DNA of 64,000 bases from Torreya grandis (Eukaryota > Streptophyta > Pinopsida > Cupressales > Taxaceae): contig JARHVA010006311.1 in the NCBI GenBank assembly GCA_037957365.1, forward strand, positions 1 through 64,000, written 5' to 3'. Positions 22,401 to 32,828 of this stretch are shown one piece after another. Each line of letters begins with the position of its first letter. Position 1 is the stretch's first letter. The translations under genes were made by a program, and so were the position numbers. The notes under the pieces are model-generated. The model was not told the DNA's origin and did not search any database. It saw only the letters and a program-made list of their open reading frames with translations.

Positions 22401-22670
22401 TTAGTAGGTTATATGCCTAGTAATGGTAATGTTTTCAAAGTATCCACTGTCATTGCATTGGTAGTTGTGCCTAAATCAATCAAAATGTTATGTATATCCT
22501 TATTCCCTATAGAAATAGAAATAATAGGGCTTCTAGGATCTCCATATTTGGGTAGTAGGAGTTTTCCTGCTAATAAATCAGCAAGTTTCCCATCTACTAG
22601 AATAGTCCTGGGGTATTGCTTCTTTCTTTCCAATTTTTTAAAACATAATAGTTTGATTATATTGTTCAAC
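22401..22670 (-). pseudogene. Athila-like protease
   Basis: The frame holds PRSPIISISIGNKDIHNILI followed by DLGTTTNAM. The usual active-site D-(S/T)-G appears as D-L-G, a change at the catalytic triad. Upstream KYGDP and KLADLLAGKLLLP fit the segment that precedes protease in this lineage. Retropepsins cut Gag-Pol; this copy would be inactive. Confidence 0.8.
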
Positions 22671-22699
22671 TTTGGAATATCCTTAATTTCCTATGACAA

Positions 22700-24620
22700 T
22701 GGTATTTCAATTTCAATCTTCTTAGTTCCTAAAATAATTCAGATTCCTTAAGTTATATGGTTTCTTTAAGTCTTTCTGGAAATGGAATCTCAGTAGAATT
22801 TCTTTCTGGTTCCTTATCTCTTTCTTTGTCATCTTCCTTAGGTGTAATTGTGCTAGGGGTTTTAGATTCTTCTACCATTTTAGTGATTATAACAAGAGGA
22901 CTACTAACTATTTTGCCAGATCTGGTTTGAATGTTTTTACAATCCATTGTATTTAAATCAATTGATTTTTATGGTTCTGTTTCGTATACAGGAGCTATTT
23001 ATTTATTTCTTGGGTTTGCTATTGGTTGTGATGGCATTTGTGTTTGAAATATGTTTTCAACCTATGGATTTTGTGCTAGAGGTCCCATTATGGCTGGTTG
23101 GTTTTGATTTGGATATGTTTTCTCTTTCACATAATTATTAGGGCCCCATCTAGGTTGTGGCCAAGCATAAATATTTCCTTGACCAGCCCAAGGTTGTTGA
23201 TGTCCTTGAGTATACCAAGATTGACTTGCCCAATCTTGAGGATGCCACATGGGTTGAGGAGCCCAAGGTGGTTGTCCCCAACTTTGTGGTACTATTTGAG
23301 CTACCCATGGCATCATCCAAGGATTAGGAGTTGGTCTTGGCATAAATTGTCCTTGGTTGGGTTGTCTCTGAACAAAATTCAATTCTTTTGTGGTGGATGA
23401 TGTATTGGTTTTTTTGATCTGATTTTTTATGAGTGGAAGAAGAGAATAAGCATGAGTATCATGTTCTTTATATTCACAGACAAGACATAATTCTATTCTA
23501 TCCAAAGGACATTCCCTTATTGCATGCTTCTTCCTACATCTAGGACAATACATGGCTAATGGTTCAAGTTGGGTATTTGCTTTAGCTTATAATCCATCCA
23601 TAGTGGAGGTTAGTTAAACTAATATGTCTATTTTAAATTTTTCCAATTCATACATCAATTTTTTCATATCAGGATTCAAACTTTTAACCATTTTCCTTTT
23701 TTTAGGTCCACCCCTTGTCCTTGAATAGTTTCTACAAATTTCAATGATTTTGTCTATTCTTAATTGAGCAATGTTTCCTCCACCAATTAAATCAAGAGTT
23801 TCACTGGATTCATCATCTAGTCCTTTGAGAAAAATGGTTTTAATTAAATCTTCTTGAAGTATAAATCCACATCTTTTACTCACAAAGAGGAATCTATCCA
23901 AATAATCTTCCATATTTTCATCTTCTTCCTGTTTGATTTTGAAAAATTCTTCCTTTCAATTTCTTCCTCTACAATAATCTTGATATTTGTCTAGGAAGAT
24001 AGTTTCCATTTATTCCAAATTGGTAATAGAATTAGATGTTAATCCTATTAACCACCTCATTGTTGCATCCTTCAGAGTAGATGGAAACAACTTGAGTTTT
24101 TGATTATCTATCTTGTAATCATAAGTCTGACATAGTACTTTAGACTCAAATAGAAATTGGTCAGGATCTTCAGATGACATTCCTCTAAATATGGGAAAGT
24201 GTGTAGGTGAAATGTTTTTCATATTTTTTTCATGATCCTCAATCTAAATGGGATAGGTAAAGGTTCTCTTCCAGCTTCTCGTGTCATCTCTCTAGTATTT
24301 TCTAGTCTCTTCTCCCAATCAATGTGGTATGTAGTCTGTTTTGGGGATGGTGAAAATTCAATAGTAGGAGGTTGACTACTCAATTGAGAATCAAAACTTT
24401 CCCTCAATGGATATTGGGAAATAATCCTCCTCCCTAAGGTTATACTTGATTCTGGTGACTAATCCAAAAATTTCAAGAATGGTGATTTTGCTTCTTGTCT
24501 TGTAGGAGATAATGGTGCCTCCAATTCTTGCTCAACATCCTTACTTAAACGAGAAGATGATGGAAATTCTGGTTTAGATATTTTGGGGAGAAATCTACCC
24601 TTGGAGTCTTGTGGTCTACT
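22700..24620 (-). pseudogene. Athila-like gag with zinc finger
   Basis: Frames in order on the minus strand: 24407-24219 and 24222-24010 (KNISPTHFPIFRGMSSEDPD... with QTYDYKIDNQKLKLFPSTLK and ATMRWLIGL, the classical retrotransposon gag core), 23913-23614 (MEDYLDRFLFVSKRCGF), then 23553-23062, which begins with a cysteine finger YCPRCRKKHAIRECPLDRIE followed by LCLVCEYKEHDTH, and continues into a Trp/Gln/Pro-rich stretch (WGQPPWAPQPMWHPQDW). The end near 22947-22753 is charged. Several stops and frameshifts. Gag forms the particle and binds RNA; the double CxxC/H element is the RNA-binding part. Confidence 0.88.
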
Positions 24621-24702
24621 CATAAATTAGGTAAAATTTCTTTAATTACTAAATGAATGATTGTTTCTCTTATTGACACCTAATTAAAAAATTCCAACTA
24701 GT

Positions 24703-24722
24703 GAATCCCCGGCAATGGCATC
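24703..24722 (-). promoter_or_regulatory. Athila-like primer-binding site, tRNA-Asp type
   Basis: Minus strand: TGATGCCATTGCCGGGGATTC, five bases after the LTR end. It is the TGGCGCCGTTGCCGGGGAT site complementary to tRNA-Asp, with CpG positions changed to TG or CA. Its location fixes the direction of the element. Confidence 0.85.
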
Positions 24723-24727
24723 AAAAA

Positions 24728-25082
24728 TGTTGGGTGTCGTTATTCCCTACATTTAATCAACTTTATGTTGATGTCATATTTAACCAGAGTTGTGTCTAAA
24801 GATATATGCAACAAGAGGAATTGTAGATATTTAGTAATTGATTGTAGGTGTGTATTTTTTTTTTTTTTGCCGGGGGGGGGGGGGGGGGTTTATGTCTTAA
24901 GAACTTCTTGGTCAAAACCTTATTGGAATCAAACTATGAAAATTGTTGAAAGTAAACACACGTTTGCAGAAAAGAATTTGATAGAAGTAAAACACTTGTT
25001 TACAGAAAAATAGAATGCTTGGAGATAAACATGCATTTGTAGAATGAAATAGATTTGCTAGAAATAAACACACATTTGCAGA
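24728..25082 (-). repeat. Athila-like 5' LTR, truncated
   Basis: Aligns with 14159-14493 of the 3' LTR up to ...CACATTTGCAG and then the match stops. About 1 kb of LTR is missing. It contains a T run (24855-24868) followed by a G run (24872-24888) that the other LTR lacks. Confidence 0.88.
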
Positions 25083-25255
25083 ATATATCTGATTAAAGTC
25101 AGTTAGTAAAATTGACATCAGTTGTATACCTATCATTGGTCACATTGGTATAACTGATGTTAGTTAGATAACTGACATTGGTTATAAAATGTCACCATCA
25201 TCGATTATAGAAACTGACATCGGTCATTGTGTTTTTCTTAAAACACAAACCCAAG
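25083..25255 (+). repeat. Old fragment resembling the LTR array of the 58-62 kb element
   Basis: The block holds several ACTGATGTTAGTTA / AACTGACATTGGTTAT / ACTGACATCGGTCA units. Its right part (about 25208-25260) aligns with 58965-59018: GAAACTGACATCGGTCA versus GAGACCGACGTCGACGA, then TTGTGTTTTT versus CTGTGTTTTC, then ACAC...AGCGCTC versus ACACAG...GAGAGCACG. The CpG sites of the younger copy appear here as TG/CA. It may be a relic of a related LTR. Confidence 0.5.
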
Positions 25256-27229
25256 CGCTCTTTTTCTAAAGTTTATTATTTCAAACCAAAAAGAGTTTCA
25301 AAGCTAAAAGACATGCTAACATTTTAGCTATAGGACCAAGCTTGACATTGGACAAAAACATGTTTAGATCACCTTTTGCATGCTTAAAAAAAAGCAATTA
25401 GGAACCTTATTTTGGTGTTTAACACAAGAATTTAGATGTTTGCAGTGAATATTTTCAAAGTTACAACTAAGACCAAGGGGTCAAATGAACACCACCAAAT
25501 CTTTCATTTGGACTTAAAATGAACACACTTGTAGATTTTTGTTTGTAATAGTTGTTTAATTAGATTTTTGTTTGGAAAAAAGAGGAATGTTACGTGTATG
25601 TTCTTCAAATTTTTCCCTTTAAGGAACCCTTGGAATAAAAAGAATAATTCCTAGTGAAAATAGCCTAGTCCAAGGCTTATAAATAAAATCATCTAAAGCA
25701 CTCCCCAAAAACTTGTCAAAGTTTGGGTGACCTTGAAAATGACCCTAAAGTCTTTCTTTTTATGTCTTTCATTTATTTGCATCTTGGCTTGCAAGGGGAA
25801 CGTCATTACCTCCTACGATTTCTTTAGGGAAGTTTTGACCTAGGGTTTCACCTGCCAACATTGACTTCACTTACTCCTTTGGAGTTGTACATGGGATGCA
25901 TCTACATTTTGAAATCACACTACACTAAGTGAACAATAGGATGTAGTGGTTGTAAAAAGGACTATACCATTTTACAACTAGCCAATGATGCAGTCACCTA
26001 ATTTTCATGCTTGTCTTTTACATCATTTGACGTTAAATTCATTGTGTAATTGATTGCCCTAGAGATGTTTTAAACTTGATAGTTTAGTCAACCCCACATG
26101 CCATACCCTTGCTAGGATTTGGATGATTATACTTAGTATATTTTTGGATCATTTTCTCATTTAGTTTGTTTTGAGAGTAAAACTTATTTGTTTTTTTATA
26201 AAGCCATGTCAAAATTAATTTATCTATACGTCACTCTTTTATCTAAAGAGGATTTATGTTGGGCATTTTACACCACACTTGTGCCTCAAAAATTTTGATC
26301 ACATCATTCGAGCATGCTTATGCTGTTAGGTTGCTCAATTTGTTTCAAGACTTGTTTATGATTATATAAAAAGAATTTTTCAAACCATGTCATGTATACC
26401 ATTTAGACCTTTGTCTTGTGCCATCATGCTGTCCAAACTTGTCTAGCCTATTTGGTTAAATCCTAGTTTTCAACATTGAGTTTTCAATTAGCTTTGTCAA
26501 GTTTGGATTCAAACATTTATTGATTTTTTATTAGGCCTTAATTCATGGGGCTAATACATAGATCTTTCTCTTTTAGGTTGCATAACTTTGGTTAATTGAT
26601 TACTCAAATTTGAAAACTATTGATGGTTTATTTGTTTAATGCCTATTCTCATCATTATTTGTGCCTTTATTTGGGATAAAATAGCCTTTCTCTAAGAGCC
26701 TTTTATTTTATGCCTTATGCCAACTGATCATGTTTATGTTTGATTCTATGTGCCATGTCTATGTCAAAGTTATTTCCAAACTTGTTAGATTAAATCAAAT
26801 CACATCAACCTTCGTTAAGTCAAGGTTTTGACACTATTTGGCCAAAAGTCTTAGTGCATGCTTATTTATTTGAGCCTAACTTTTGACTCCATGCTTGGAC
26901 AAAAGACCTAGTAACTCAACTTTTTCATTTCCTAGTTAAGACCTTATTTGGAACACTTTGACCTAGACCTTTGACATGGTAGTTTTTATTCAGATGCTTG
27001 ACCTTTTTTGTATATGACATTTGACATTACACATTTGATGTTAGGTTATTTTATGCCAAGTTTTAGCATAAATAATTTTGGATATACATCTCCACTTTCA
27101 GACCATATTAGAGATACAACTAAACCCTTTTAACCAAGTTTGACCAAGCTTGAACCATTTGTCCTTTGGAAATAGTTTTCTAGAGTTTGTATAACTCAGC
27201 ATTTTTAGTTCAAATCTTTCATCATTTTT
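25256..27229 (+). other. Leader of the Tat-related element, no gene seen
   Basis: AT-rich, no open frame above 60 codons on the plus strand and no recognised motif. As it lies between the nested element and the acidic ORF, it is probably untranslated leader and decayed internal sequence. Confidence 0.4.
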
Positions 27230-27730
27230 GTGGATATGTCTAGCTACACTTATGGTGGAGTCACTTACAATCCATATTATGATAGAATGGCTACACAACA
27301 TGAACTTTATGGCTTTAGTCAAGATCCCAATGATGCTAATATGGTTTTTGAGATAGATTTCTATCCACCTCATATTAATCATTCATGGGAACAAAGTCAT
27401 GAAACAACTTATGATCCAACTCAAGACCTTGATTGGTATGAAGAGGCTTGTGAGGAAGACTTTAAAGACCCAACTATAGATAATGTTGTTTGGGATACGA
27501 ATCCATACCCTCTTTTCAATAATCACTATATGGAACATATTCAAGAACCATCTTATGAGCCAACTCACAATTGGGATGATATGGTTTATGACGAAGACTT
27601 AGATGCTTTAGCTTATGTGACTAATAAAGATCCACCACATCATACCATTTTTATTTTAGGACCAAAATGTCACACCATTCCCATACCAAGACCTCATCCT
27701 TTGGTTTGTGTGAGAAATCAATCTCCATAA
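27230..27730 (+). CDS. Acidic ORF of the Tat-related element, 166 aa open part
   Basis: Starts MDMSSYTYGGVTYNPYYDRM. The protein is acidic and Tyr/Trp-rich, with a loosely repeated module: 'E(I/T)DFYPPHINHSWEQS...YDPTQDLDWYEEACEEDFKD' and again 'NPYPLFNNHYMEHIQ...YEPTHNWDDMVYDEDLD'. The end (ILGPKCHTIPIPRPHPLVCV) is the first copy of a 21-residue repeat that continues past the stop in other frames. No similarity to gag, protease or pol. It occupies the coding position of a non-autonomous relative of Tat. Function unknown; a dose-dependent RNA or protein binding role would be a guess. Confidence 0.55.
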   Translation: MDMSSYTYGGVTYNPYYDRMATQHELYGFSQDPNDANMVFEIDFYPPHINHSWEQSHETTYDPTQDLDWYEEACEEDFKDPTIDNVVWDTNPYPLFNNHYMEHIQEPSYEPTHNWDDMVYDEDLDALAYVTNKDPPHHTIFILGPKCHTIPIPRPHPLVCVRNQSP

Positions 27731-27935
27731 CTCCCAACCATTTCTATACCAAGACCTCATCCTTTAGCTTGTGCAAGCAATCAAGCTCCACAATGCCCTT
27801 CATCATTCCAAGACCTAGTCCTTTGGCTTGTGTGATCAATCAAACTCCACACCACCCTATCATTACCATTTTAGGACATCATCCTTTAGCTCGTACTAGC
27901 AATCATGCTCCCCAAGGCCCTACCTTTATCTAACC
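27655..27935 (+). repeat. Coding repeat of ~21 residues, 4 copies
   Basis: Four successive versions of a 60-66-bp unit encode IPRPHPLVCVRNQSP, IPRPHPLACASNQAP, IPRPSPLACVINQTP and LGHHPLARTSNHAP. The units sit in two different frames, so frameshifts occurred after the repeat arose. The last two are open in the frame 27667-27933. Confidence 0.8.
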
Positions 27936-28790
27936 ATAAACCATTCCTCATCTAATACCACTCCCATCTAAACCTCAACCCATCTAATCTTTCAAATACC
28001 AAGATATATTCAAAACTAGTATCTTCTAACTCATTATAAACCAAACCCAAGATAACCAACCAATCCAAGATTTTTTTGTTCAACCAACCACTTATGATAA
28101 GTCAACCTATGATGAATCACCTATTGATCCTATACTAGTTGTCAAGGAATCTTACTCTGACAAGCTAGTCTTTTCTAAGTCACTTCTTAATGATTATATT
28201 CACCTTTAGGAAAATCATTACCTCGACCATGTGCCTATTTTTCAAGAGCTTCCTATTGACAAGCTAGTCTTTGAGGAGTTATCTCTTGACCTTTTTCCCA
28301 TCGTAGAGGAGTCCCATTTTGACAAACTAGTTTTTATGGATCCCATCATGCCATTATAAGTTGTTACTTATCTAATACTAAACATTCAACAAGACATTAT
28401 TGTAATATAGTACCCATCAAATAAAGAATTAGAGTTAGATTCAAGTTCTAGTCTTGAACTGACATTGGATTTAGCATCAAAATCACAATCAACATTAGTC
28501 TCAACATTAAATTTATAGTATCTTGAGTTAGAATCAGATTTAGAAGAAGAATATGTTCATTTTTATTACAACATTGGTTATACATGCCTTTCAGATTAGT
28601 TTGAATACATTTGTGATCCTTCTATTATTTTTTAGGATGAGTACCTCAGCTTTGACACAAGTTATCCTAATATCTTCTACAAGGATTGTGTAACCTCTCC
28701 CCATTCTATTACCATTTCATAGGCCATTACCATCAACCAAGATAGCCACATTATTAACATTCCATCTCCCACAAGTGTTGATTGGGACTA
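27936..28790 (+). pseudogene. Decayed continuation of the acidic ORF
   Basis: One plus-strand frame reads for about 250 codons with some seven stops: DFFVQPTTYDKSTYDESPID, SYSDKLVFSKSLLNDY, ELPIDKLVFEELSLDL, VEESHFDKLVFMDP, then Ser/Leu-rich LELDSSSSLELTLDLASKSQ, then ESDLEEEYVHFYYNIGY and PSPTSVDWD. A 'DKLVF' motif recurs three times. The composition matches the open part at 27230-27730, so one long acidic protein is likely. No known family. Confidence 0.5.
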
Positions 28791-28869
28791 ATAGAATCAC
28801 ACTTTACTAAATTTCATCTATGGTGACATAGCATTTGAAGAAGAGCATGGACGCCAAGACCACATTCAT

Positions 28870-29045
28870 ATATCAGAAGAGCACTCTTATAGTGAAACCT
28901 TTTTGAAGGTGCTAGGAGACAATCAAAGTCGAAACTCAACATCTTATAGTGAAACATTTTTGGGAGTGCTATAAGATAATAAAATTCAAAAGTCAACATT
29001 CCTTAGTGAAACCTTCTCAAAGGTGCTATAAGACAATCAAGACAA
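28870..29045 (+). repeat. Coding repeat, SETFLKVL module, 3 copies
   Basis: Three ~63-66-bp units encode SYSETFLKVLGDNQSRNST, SYSETFLGVL-stop-DNKIQKST and FLSETFSKVL-stop-DNQD in one frame. The tandem array lies in the same reading direction as the acidic ORF. A similar SENIIDALF / GENLFQV pattern is found in the Tat element at about 45640-45715. Confidence 0.75.
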
Positions 29046-30030
29046 CTTGATTGGTCAATCCCTCTTTGAGGCACCAATAGCTAAGCACAGAAGTTCTTCA
29101 CTATTTAATGAAGACAAAATCAAAGATCAAATCAAAATAACTTCCAATCTATAGATTAATCAGATGGTAACTACTCTCAAGATCAAACAACAAAAAAATC
29201 TAGTGGTCCTATTGAGAGAATAAGTCTTCGGCCCCATCACAACAAAAATTATGTCAAATCTAGCATCAATAACATTACATGTGACTAAAAGTCCTAATCT
29301 TCATTTATTTCCCCACCATTATACATTCCATTATCATCTACCATTCCATTTCAAAATCAAACTTACCATCCATTATTTTTCCTTATTTACCATCCATGGC
29401 TGCACTTTCCTTTGTAGAGGCTACAAGGATACCTTGTCTTGACGTTTGAAGAAATCAAAATCAATGACTAAGGAAGATCACAAAAGCAATTTCAGCATCA
29501 AAATATATAGGCCATTTTCGATAGAGAAGATATTTAGACAAGGTGTGGGATAGTAATTAACATGATTAAGTATTATATTTATATCATTTGTTGATTAGGA
29601 TGTGCATCTCCACATTAATAGGAATAATAGAATCAAAAACCACACCTAGGCCAAAAAAATTTACCATACCATTTCATTGTTGTGTCATTGTCATTGTTAC
29701 ATATGCCTATTTGCCATTATTATAGATTCTTGTGATTCACCCCATCACTTGGGGGTAGACCTCTTACCATTTTATCCAATCTATCAAAAACCATCATTAT
29801 CCTAAGCAAAACCATACCATCCTGTCATTTCATTCCTATCTAGACCAAAGCCTTTTTTTAATCATCTTACCCAATCTTGTTTTGATCTTGGTTCATTTGG
29901 TTCTCCCTACACCTTTTACAAGGGGATTTTGATAAGGTTTCAATAATTAATCCAATCTACATTTATAATGATAGTCTATGAAAGTAATGTGATAGCTGAT
30001 CTAGCAAGATATCTTTCATCCTATATCCAT
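29046..30030 (+). other. Decayed coding-like stretch of the Tat-related element
   Basis: Short open pieces (e.g. 29251-29442, rich in His, Phe and Pro) without recognisable motif. A CACTTGGGGGTAGACCTC stretch at 29746 resembles TACTTGGGGGTAAGTCC at 49234 in the Tat element just after pol, which supports common descent of the two 3' regions. Confidence 0.4.
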
Positions 30031-30039
30031 GTTTACTTA

Positions 30040-31380
30040 TGTGAGCTTGATTATAATGACCTATGGGCAAATCACTGTTTCACTAGTCTTGCTACTAATT
30101 ATAACTACCTATGGGAAAATTAGTATCATTTACCTATGCCATTGTATCCTAGTTATAATCACATGTGGGAAAACTAGGGGCAACACTTGTTTACCATGCA
30201 TTGTCGCATCACCTTACCATCACTATTTTCATTTGACTGGCCATTTGCTAGATTTGAGAACTTGTTGGGACCTAGTTTGTTTTTCTTCGCCTTTTGTATG
30301 GATGGAATTACTATGACTTGAGGTCATTTTAGGACTATGTGGGTTGTACTCAATTCATGTTGAGGTCACCTCAATCCCCTTTCCATACATTCTCAATATT
30401 TTGAGAGCAACCTAAGCCAAACACTCTCACCATTTTATGAGCAACCTAAGCCAAATACTCTTGTCATTTTGCAAGAAGGTATCATGTTATTATATAATAA
30501 GTTAAGATACCTAAAAATTCCAAAAAAATTCATAACAGTTTTAAAAATCCAAAAATATTTGTCCTGTCTAAGCTTAGTCAGTTATCCTTGATCTGCCTTA
30601 CTGAGGCATGGTCATTGTTAGGATGCTTTATTTTGCTTTTGTTTTCAAGATTTTTGTTTTTTTTTTTTATTTCATGTTTTCTATTTGTTTATTTTAGGAT
30701 TTTTGTTTGTTTGTTTATTTATTTGTTTTCTTACCTATTTGTTTGCTTTTAGTATTGTTACCTCGACTCAATCTATATGTGTTCATTTGGTGATTCCTTG
30801 AGCACATTATTCTTGAGTCTATCCATATTCATATGTCAATGTTATCATCATGCTTTTTATCATTGGTGTATTATTTTTGAGTGTTTATTAAATATCAAGA
30901 GTCAGTCCTTATGCATTTTTCAACCAAGTCTTCATGATGTTATATCATGATACCTACCATAACATGCTATAGAAAAAATTAGCTTCAGGAAGGTCTACAA
31001 TCAATGGATCCATAAAATTTTATCCATGGTACCTTGGTAAATCCTTTCACCCATATTGATCAAATCAACCCACTAACCATTCTATTTGTATGATTGATAA
31101 TTAGGATGAGAATTTCCTCATTGGTAGGTACAACTAAATCATTTTTAATGATCAATCTTATTCTTCTATCCATCTCTTTCATCACTTTGCACCCACTCAT
31201 ATTTAATCTATATTCTATGTTATATCCTTGAGTTATTCTTGTTAATCATCCTTAACTAGCCCACAATCATCTTTAGCCAATCTAGGTCTTCTTAATGATT
31301 ATAGCCACCTATGCAAAAATTATTATTTTGAATTTTAATCCTGATTATAACTACCTTTGGGCAAATCAGTATCCTTTTTA
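30040..31380 (+). repeat. Dispersed YNYLWANQ-coding motif, 5 copies
   Basis: A motif close to GATTATAACTACCTATGGGC followed by AAATCAGTAT appears at about 30048, 30096, 30150, 31297 and 31340. It encodes YNDLWANH, YNYLWEN, YNHMWEN, YSHLCKN and YNYLWANQ-type peptides, although the surrounding frames are broken. The copies suggest a repeat protein in the ancestral element. A CTCTCACCATTTT-GAGAG repeat lies between them (see 30390). Confidence 0.6.
30390..30475. repeat. Tandem CTCTCACCATTTTGAGAG-type hairpin units
   Basis: Three ~40-bp units such as CACTCTCACCATTTTATGAG followed by CAACCTAAGCCAAA. Each has a short inverted repeat (CTC...GAG). The same motif is repeated in the Tat 3' region at 49978-50165. 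Confidence 0.65.
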
Positions 31381-31629
31381 CATTAATGCATGTAAGCAGT
31401 TTCTCATTTGGATTAATCTCAACCACGAGTCAATTCCACCTTTCTTCTTGTTTCTTTTTGAAGGACCATTCATCAACAAATGTGATGGCCACTCCCTCGA
31501 GGGGTCATCATCATAGGCTTCCCAAAACCATTTGGAGCTTTATTCTTTAACCATAATCTTCCTCTTCGCATACAAGCTATCTCTCATTATTTGAGAAGAC
31601 ATTACTTTGCCTAAGATTTTTAACATCTT
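31381..31629 (+). other. 3' non-coding region of the Tat-related element
   Basis: No gene. A segment at 31456-31545 (CCACTCCCTCGAGGGGTCAT...GCTTCCCAAAACCATTTGG) resembles 54440-54530 (CATTCCCTCAAGGGGCATCC...TTCCCAAATACTGTTTGG), another sign of related sequence on both sides of the nest. Confidence 0.45.
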
Positions 31630-31646
31630 CCCAAATAGGGACAAAC
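31630..31646 (+). promoter_or_regulatory. Polypurine-like tract of the Tat-related element
   Basis: CCCAAATAGGGACAAAC directly precedes the 3' LTR. Tat elements usually have AAATAGGGGGCAAA-type tracts here, and this is a decayed form. Confidence 0.65.
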
Positions 31647-32823
31647 TATAGACACCTAAAACTGGCCATCAATGAACCCCAATTAGGGTTTTGACCAATT
31701 TCCACCTAAAATTCACAATTTGGCCTAAAAACACTAAACCATGCTAAATGATGTGAAAATGATATATTCAAATTCCAATTTTGGTTAGGGTATCCCTAAA
31801 TGGGGTAATGCAATTTATGGACTAGCTAACTTTGATCAGATCATTTCAAGTCAAAATGCCAATTTTGCACCTAGGTGCTCTGGATTGATATTTCCTATCA
31901 AATCTCTTGCACAAGACATGTGCCTTTGTTATTTGCTTTTATTAATACCTTAAATGGGATAACGTATCTAATGCATCTGACATCACCTTCTAATTCCAAT
32001 CTAGTCCAATTTTGGACCAATAATAAGGCATTTTGATTAATTTGAGTAATTTGTGTGCAAAGTGCTTAATCATGCTTAGATCTAATTAATCCAAGTTAGA
32101 GCCTAATTAATAATTCCATGGAAACTTGTTGAATAATTTATTTTGGAAATGAATATTGAATATCTGCATCATCAATTGACCTCATTTATTGGGAAGACAT
32201 CCCTAGGCCATAAATGCCACAAATATCAAGATTCATGCCTCCCATGCCCCATTAAATCCTTCCATGCCTCTTAATTGCTCCTCTATTCCAAATATTGATG
32301 AGCTTATTTATCAATTTTAATTAAAAAATAAATTAATCCTCAACCACACATCTCAATCTTAGGATAGATGATTCAAGTTGATTCTAAACATTTGCAAAAA
32401 TCTATAAATAGGAGGCCTCACCACATGAATTCAAAGACATAATTATGCAAAGTTATAATTCACAAATGGTTCCAAAAGCTTTAATCAATTAGTGCTATAA
32501 TGCAAAATTGATTCCAAGCCAAGCCAAACCACAAGCCAAAAGTGCCAAGGAGAGATAGAGGTAGCCAAACCTCCATTGCCAAGGACTTCATGAGCACAAT
32601 CTAAGCAAGCCACCAATACAAAGGCATTTGGAGCATCCAAGGAAGGTGAAGGAATTCTTATGTTTTATTCTTTACTTTCTAGTTGTGTTTTTCATTTGTC
32701 TTTGTTAACTAAGCTCTCCCTAGTGTCTAGGCCTAGAGATGGTATGCTAGTTAGTGTGCTTATTTCATTTTGGAACTAACACCATATTAATCATCCTCTC
32801 TTGAGTCAAATTCCTAGATCATA
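31647..32823 (+). repeat. 3' LTR of the Tat-related element
   Basis: 1,177 bp, starting TATAGACACC (TG decayed to TA) and ending CCTAGATCATA (CACA decayed to CATA). TATA region at 32403-32411. The 5 bp after it, GGTTC, match 12798-12802. Confidence 0.93.
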
Positions 32824-32828
32824 GGTTC

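Larger units (their letters stand above)
14159..25082 (-). mobile_element. Athila-like Gypsy element, minus strand, 5' LTR truncated
   Basis: On the minus strand, in order: truncated 5' LTR (24728-25082), tRNA-Asp-type PBS, gag with a zinc finger, protease, RT, RNase H, integrase, a spacer with hairpin repeats, an envelope-position ORF, PPT, and a full 3' LTR (14159-15542). The RT contains an intact YMDDF box and reads closest to the Athila lineage, which also has this PBS type and an extra ORF after integrase. The extra ORF is the longest open frame of the window. About 1 kb of the 5' LTR is missing, so no target-site duplication can be shown. It lies inside the Tat-related element. Confidence 0.9.
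12803..32823 (+). mobile_element. Tat-related non-autonomous LTR element (LARD-like), with nested Athila-like element
   Basis: LTRs at 12803-13990 and 31647-32823, flanked by an exact GGTTC duplication (12798-12802, 32824-32828). A PBS-like TAATGGCACATCCAATGGGA follows the 5' LTR and an AAATAGGGACAAAC tract precedes the 3' LTR. The interior not due to the nested element is 13991-14158 and about 25083-31646 (6.7 kb). I see no gag, RT or integrase there, only a decayed acidic ORF from 27230 and repeats. Its 3' non-coding part resembles that of the Tat element at 49206-50450, so it is probably a non-autonomous relative moved by Tat proteins (inference). LTR copies differ by very roughly a tenth, by eye. 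Confidence 0.88.

Noticed and set aside
22395..22751. 118-codon plus-strand open frame
   Set aside because: It is antisense to the Athila-like protease and has no motif of its own.
23098..23400. 100-codon plus-strand open frame
   Set aside because: Antisense shadow of the Trp/Gln-rich part of gag.
14159..24728. Plus-strand reading of the TGTTGGGTGTCG repeats as the start of LTRs
   Set aside because: PBS, PPT and all coding regions lie on the minus strand, so these are LTR ends of a minus-strand element.
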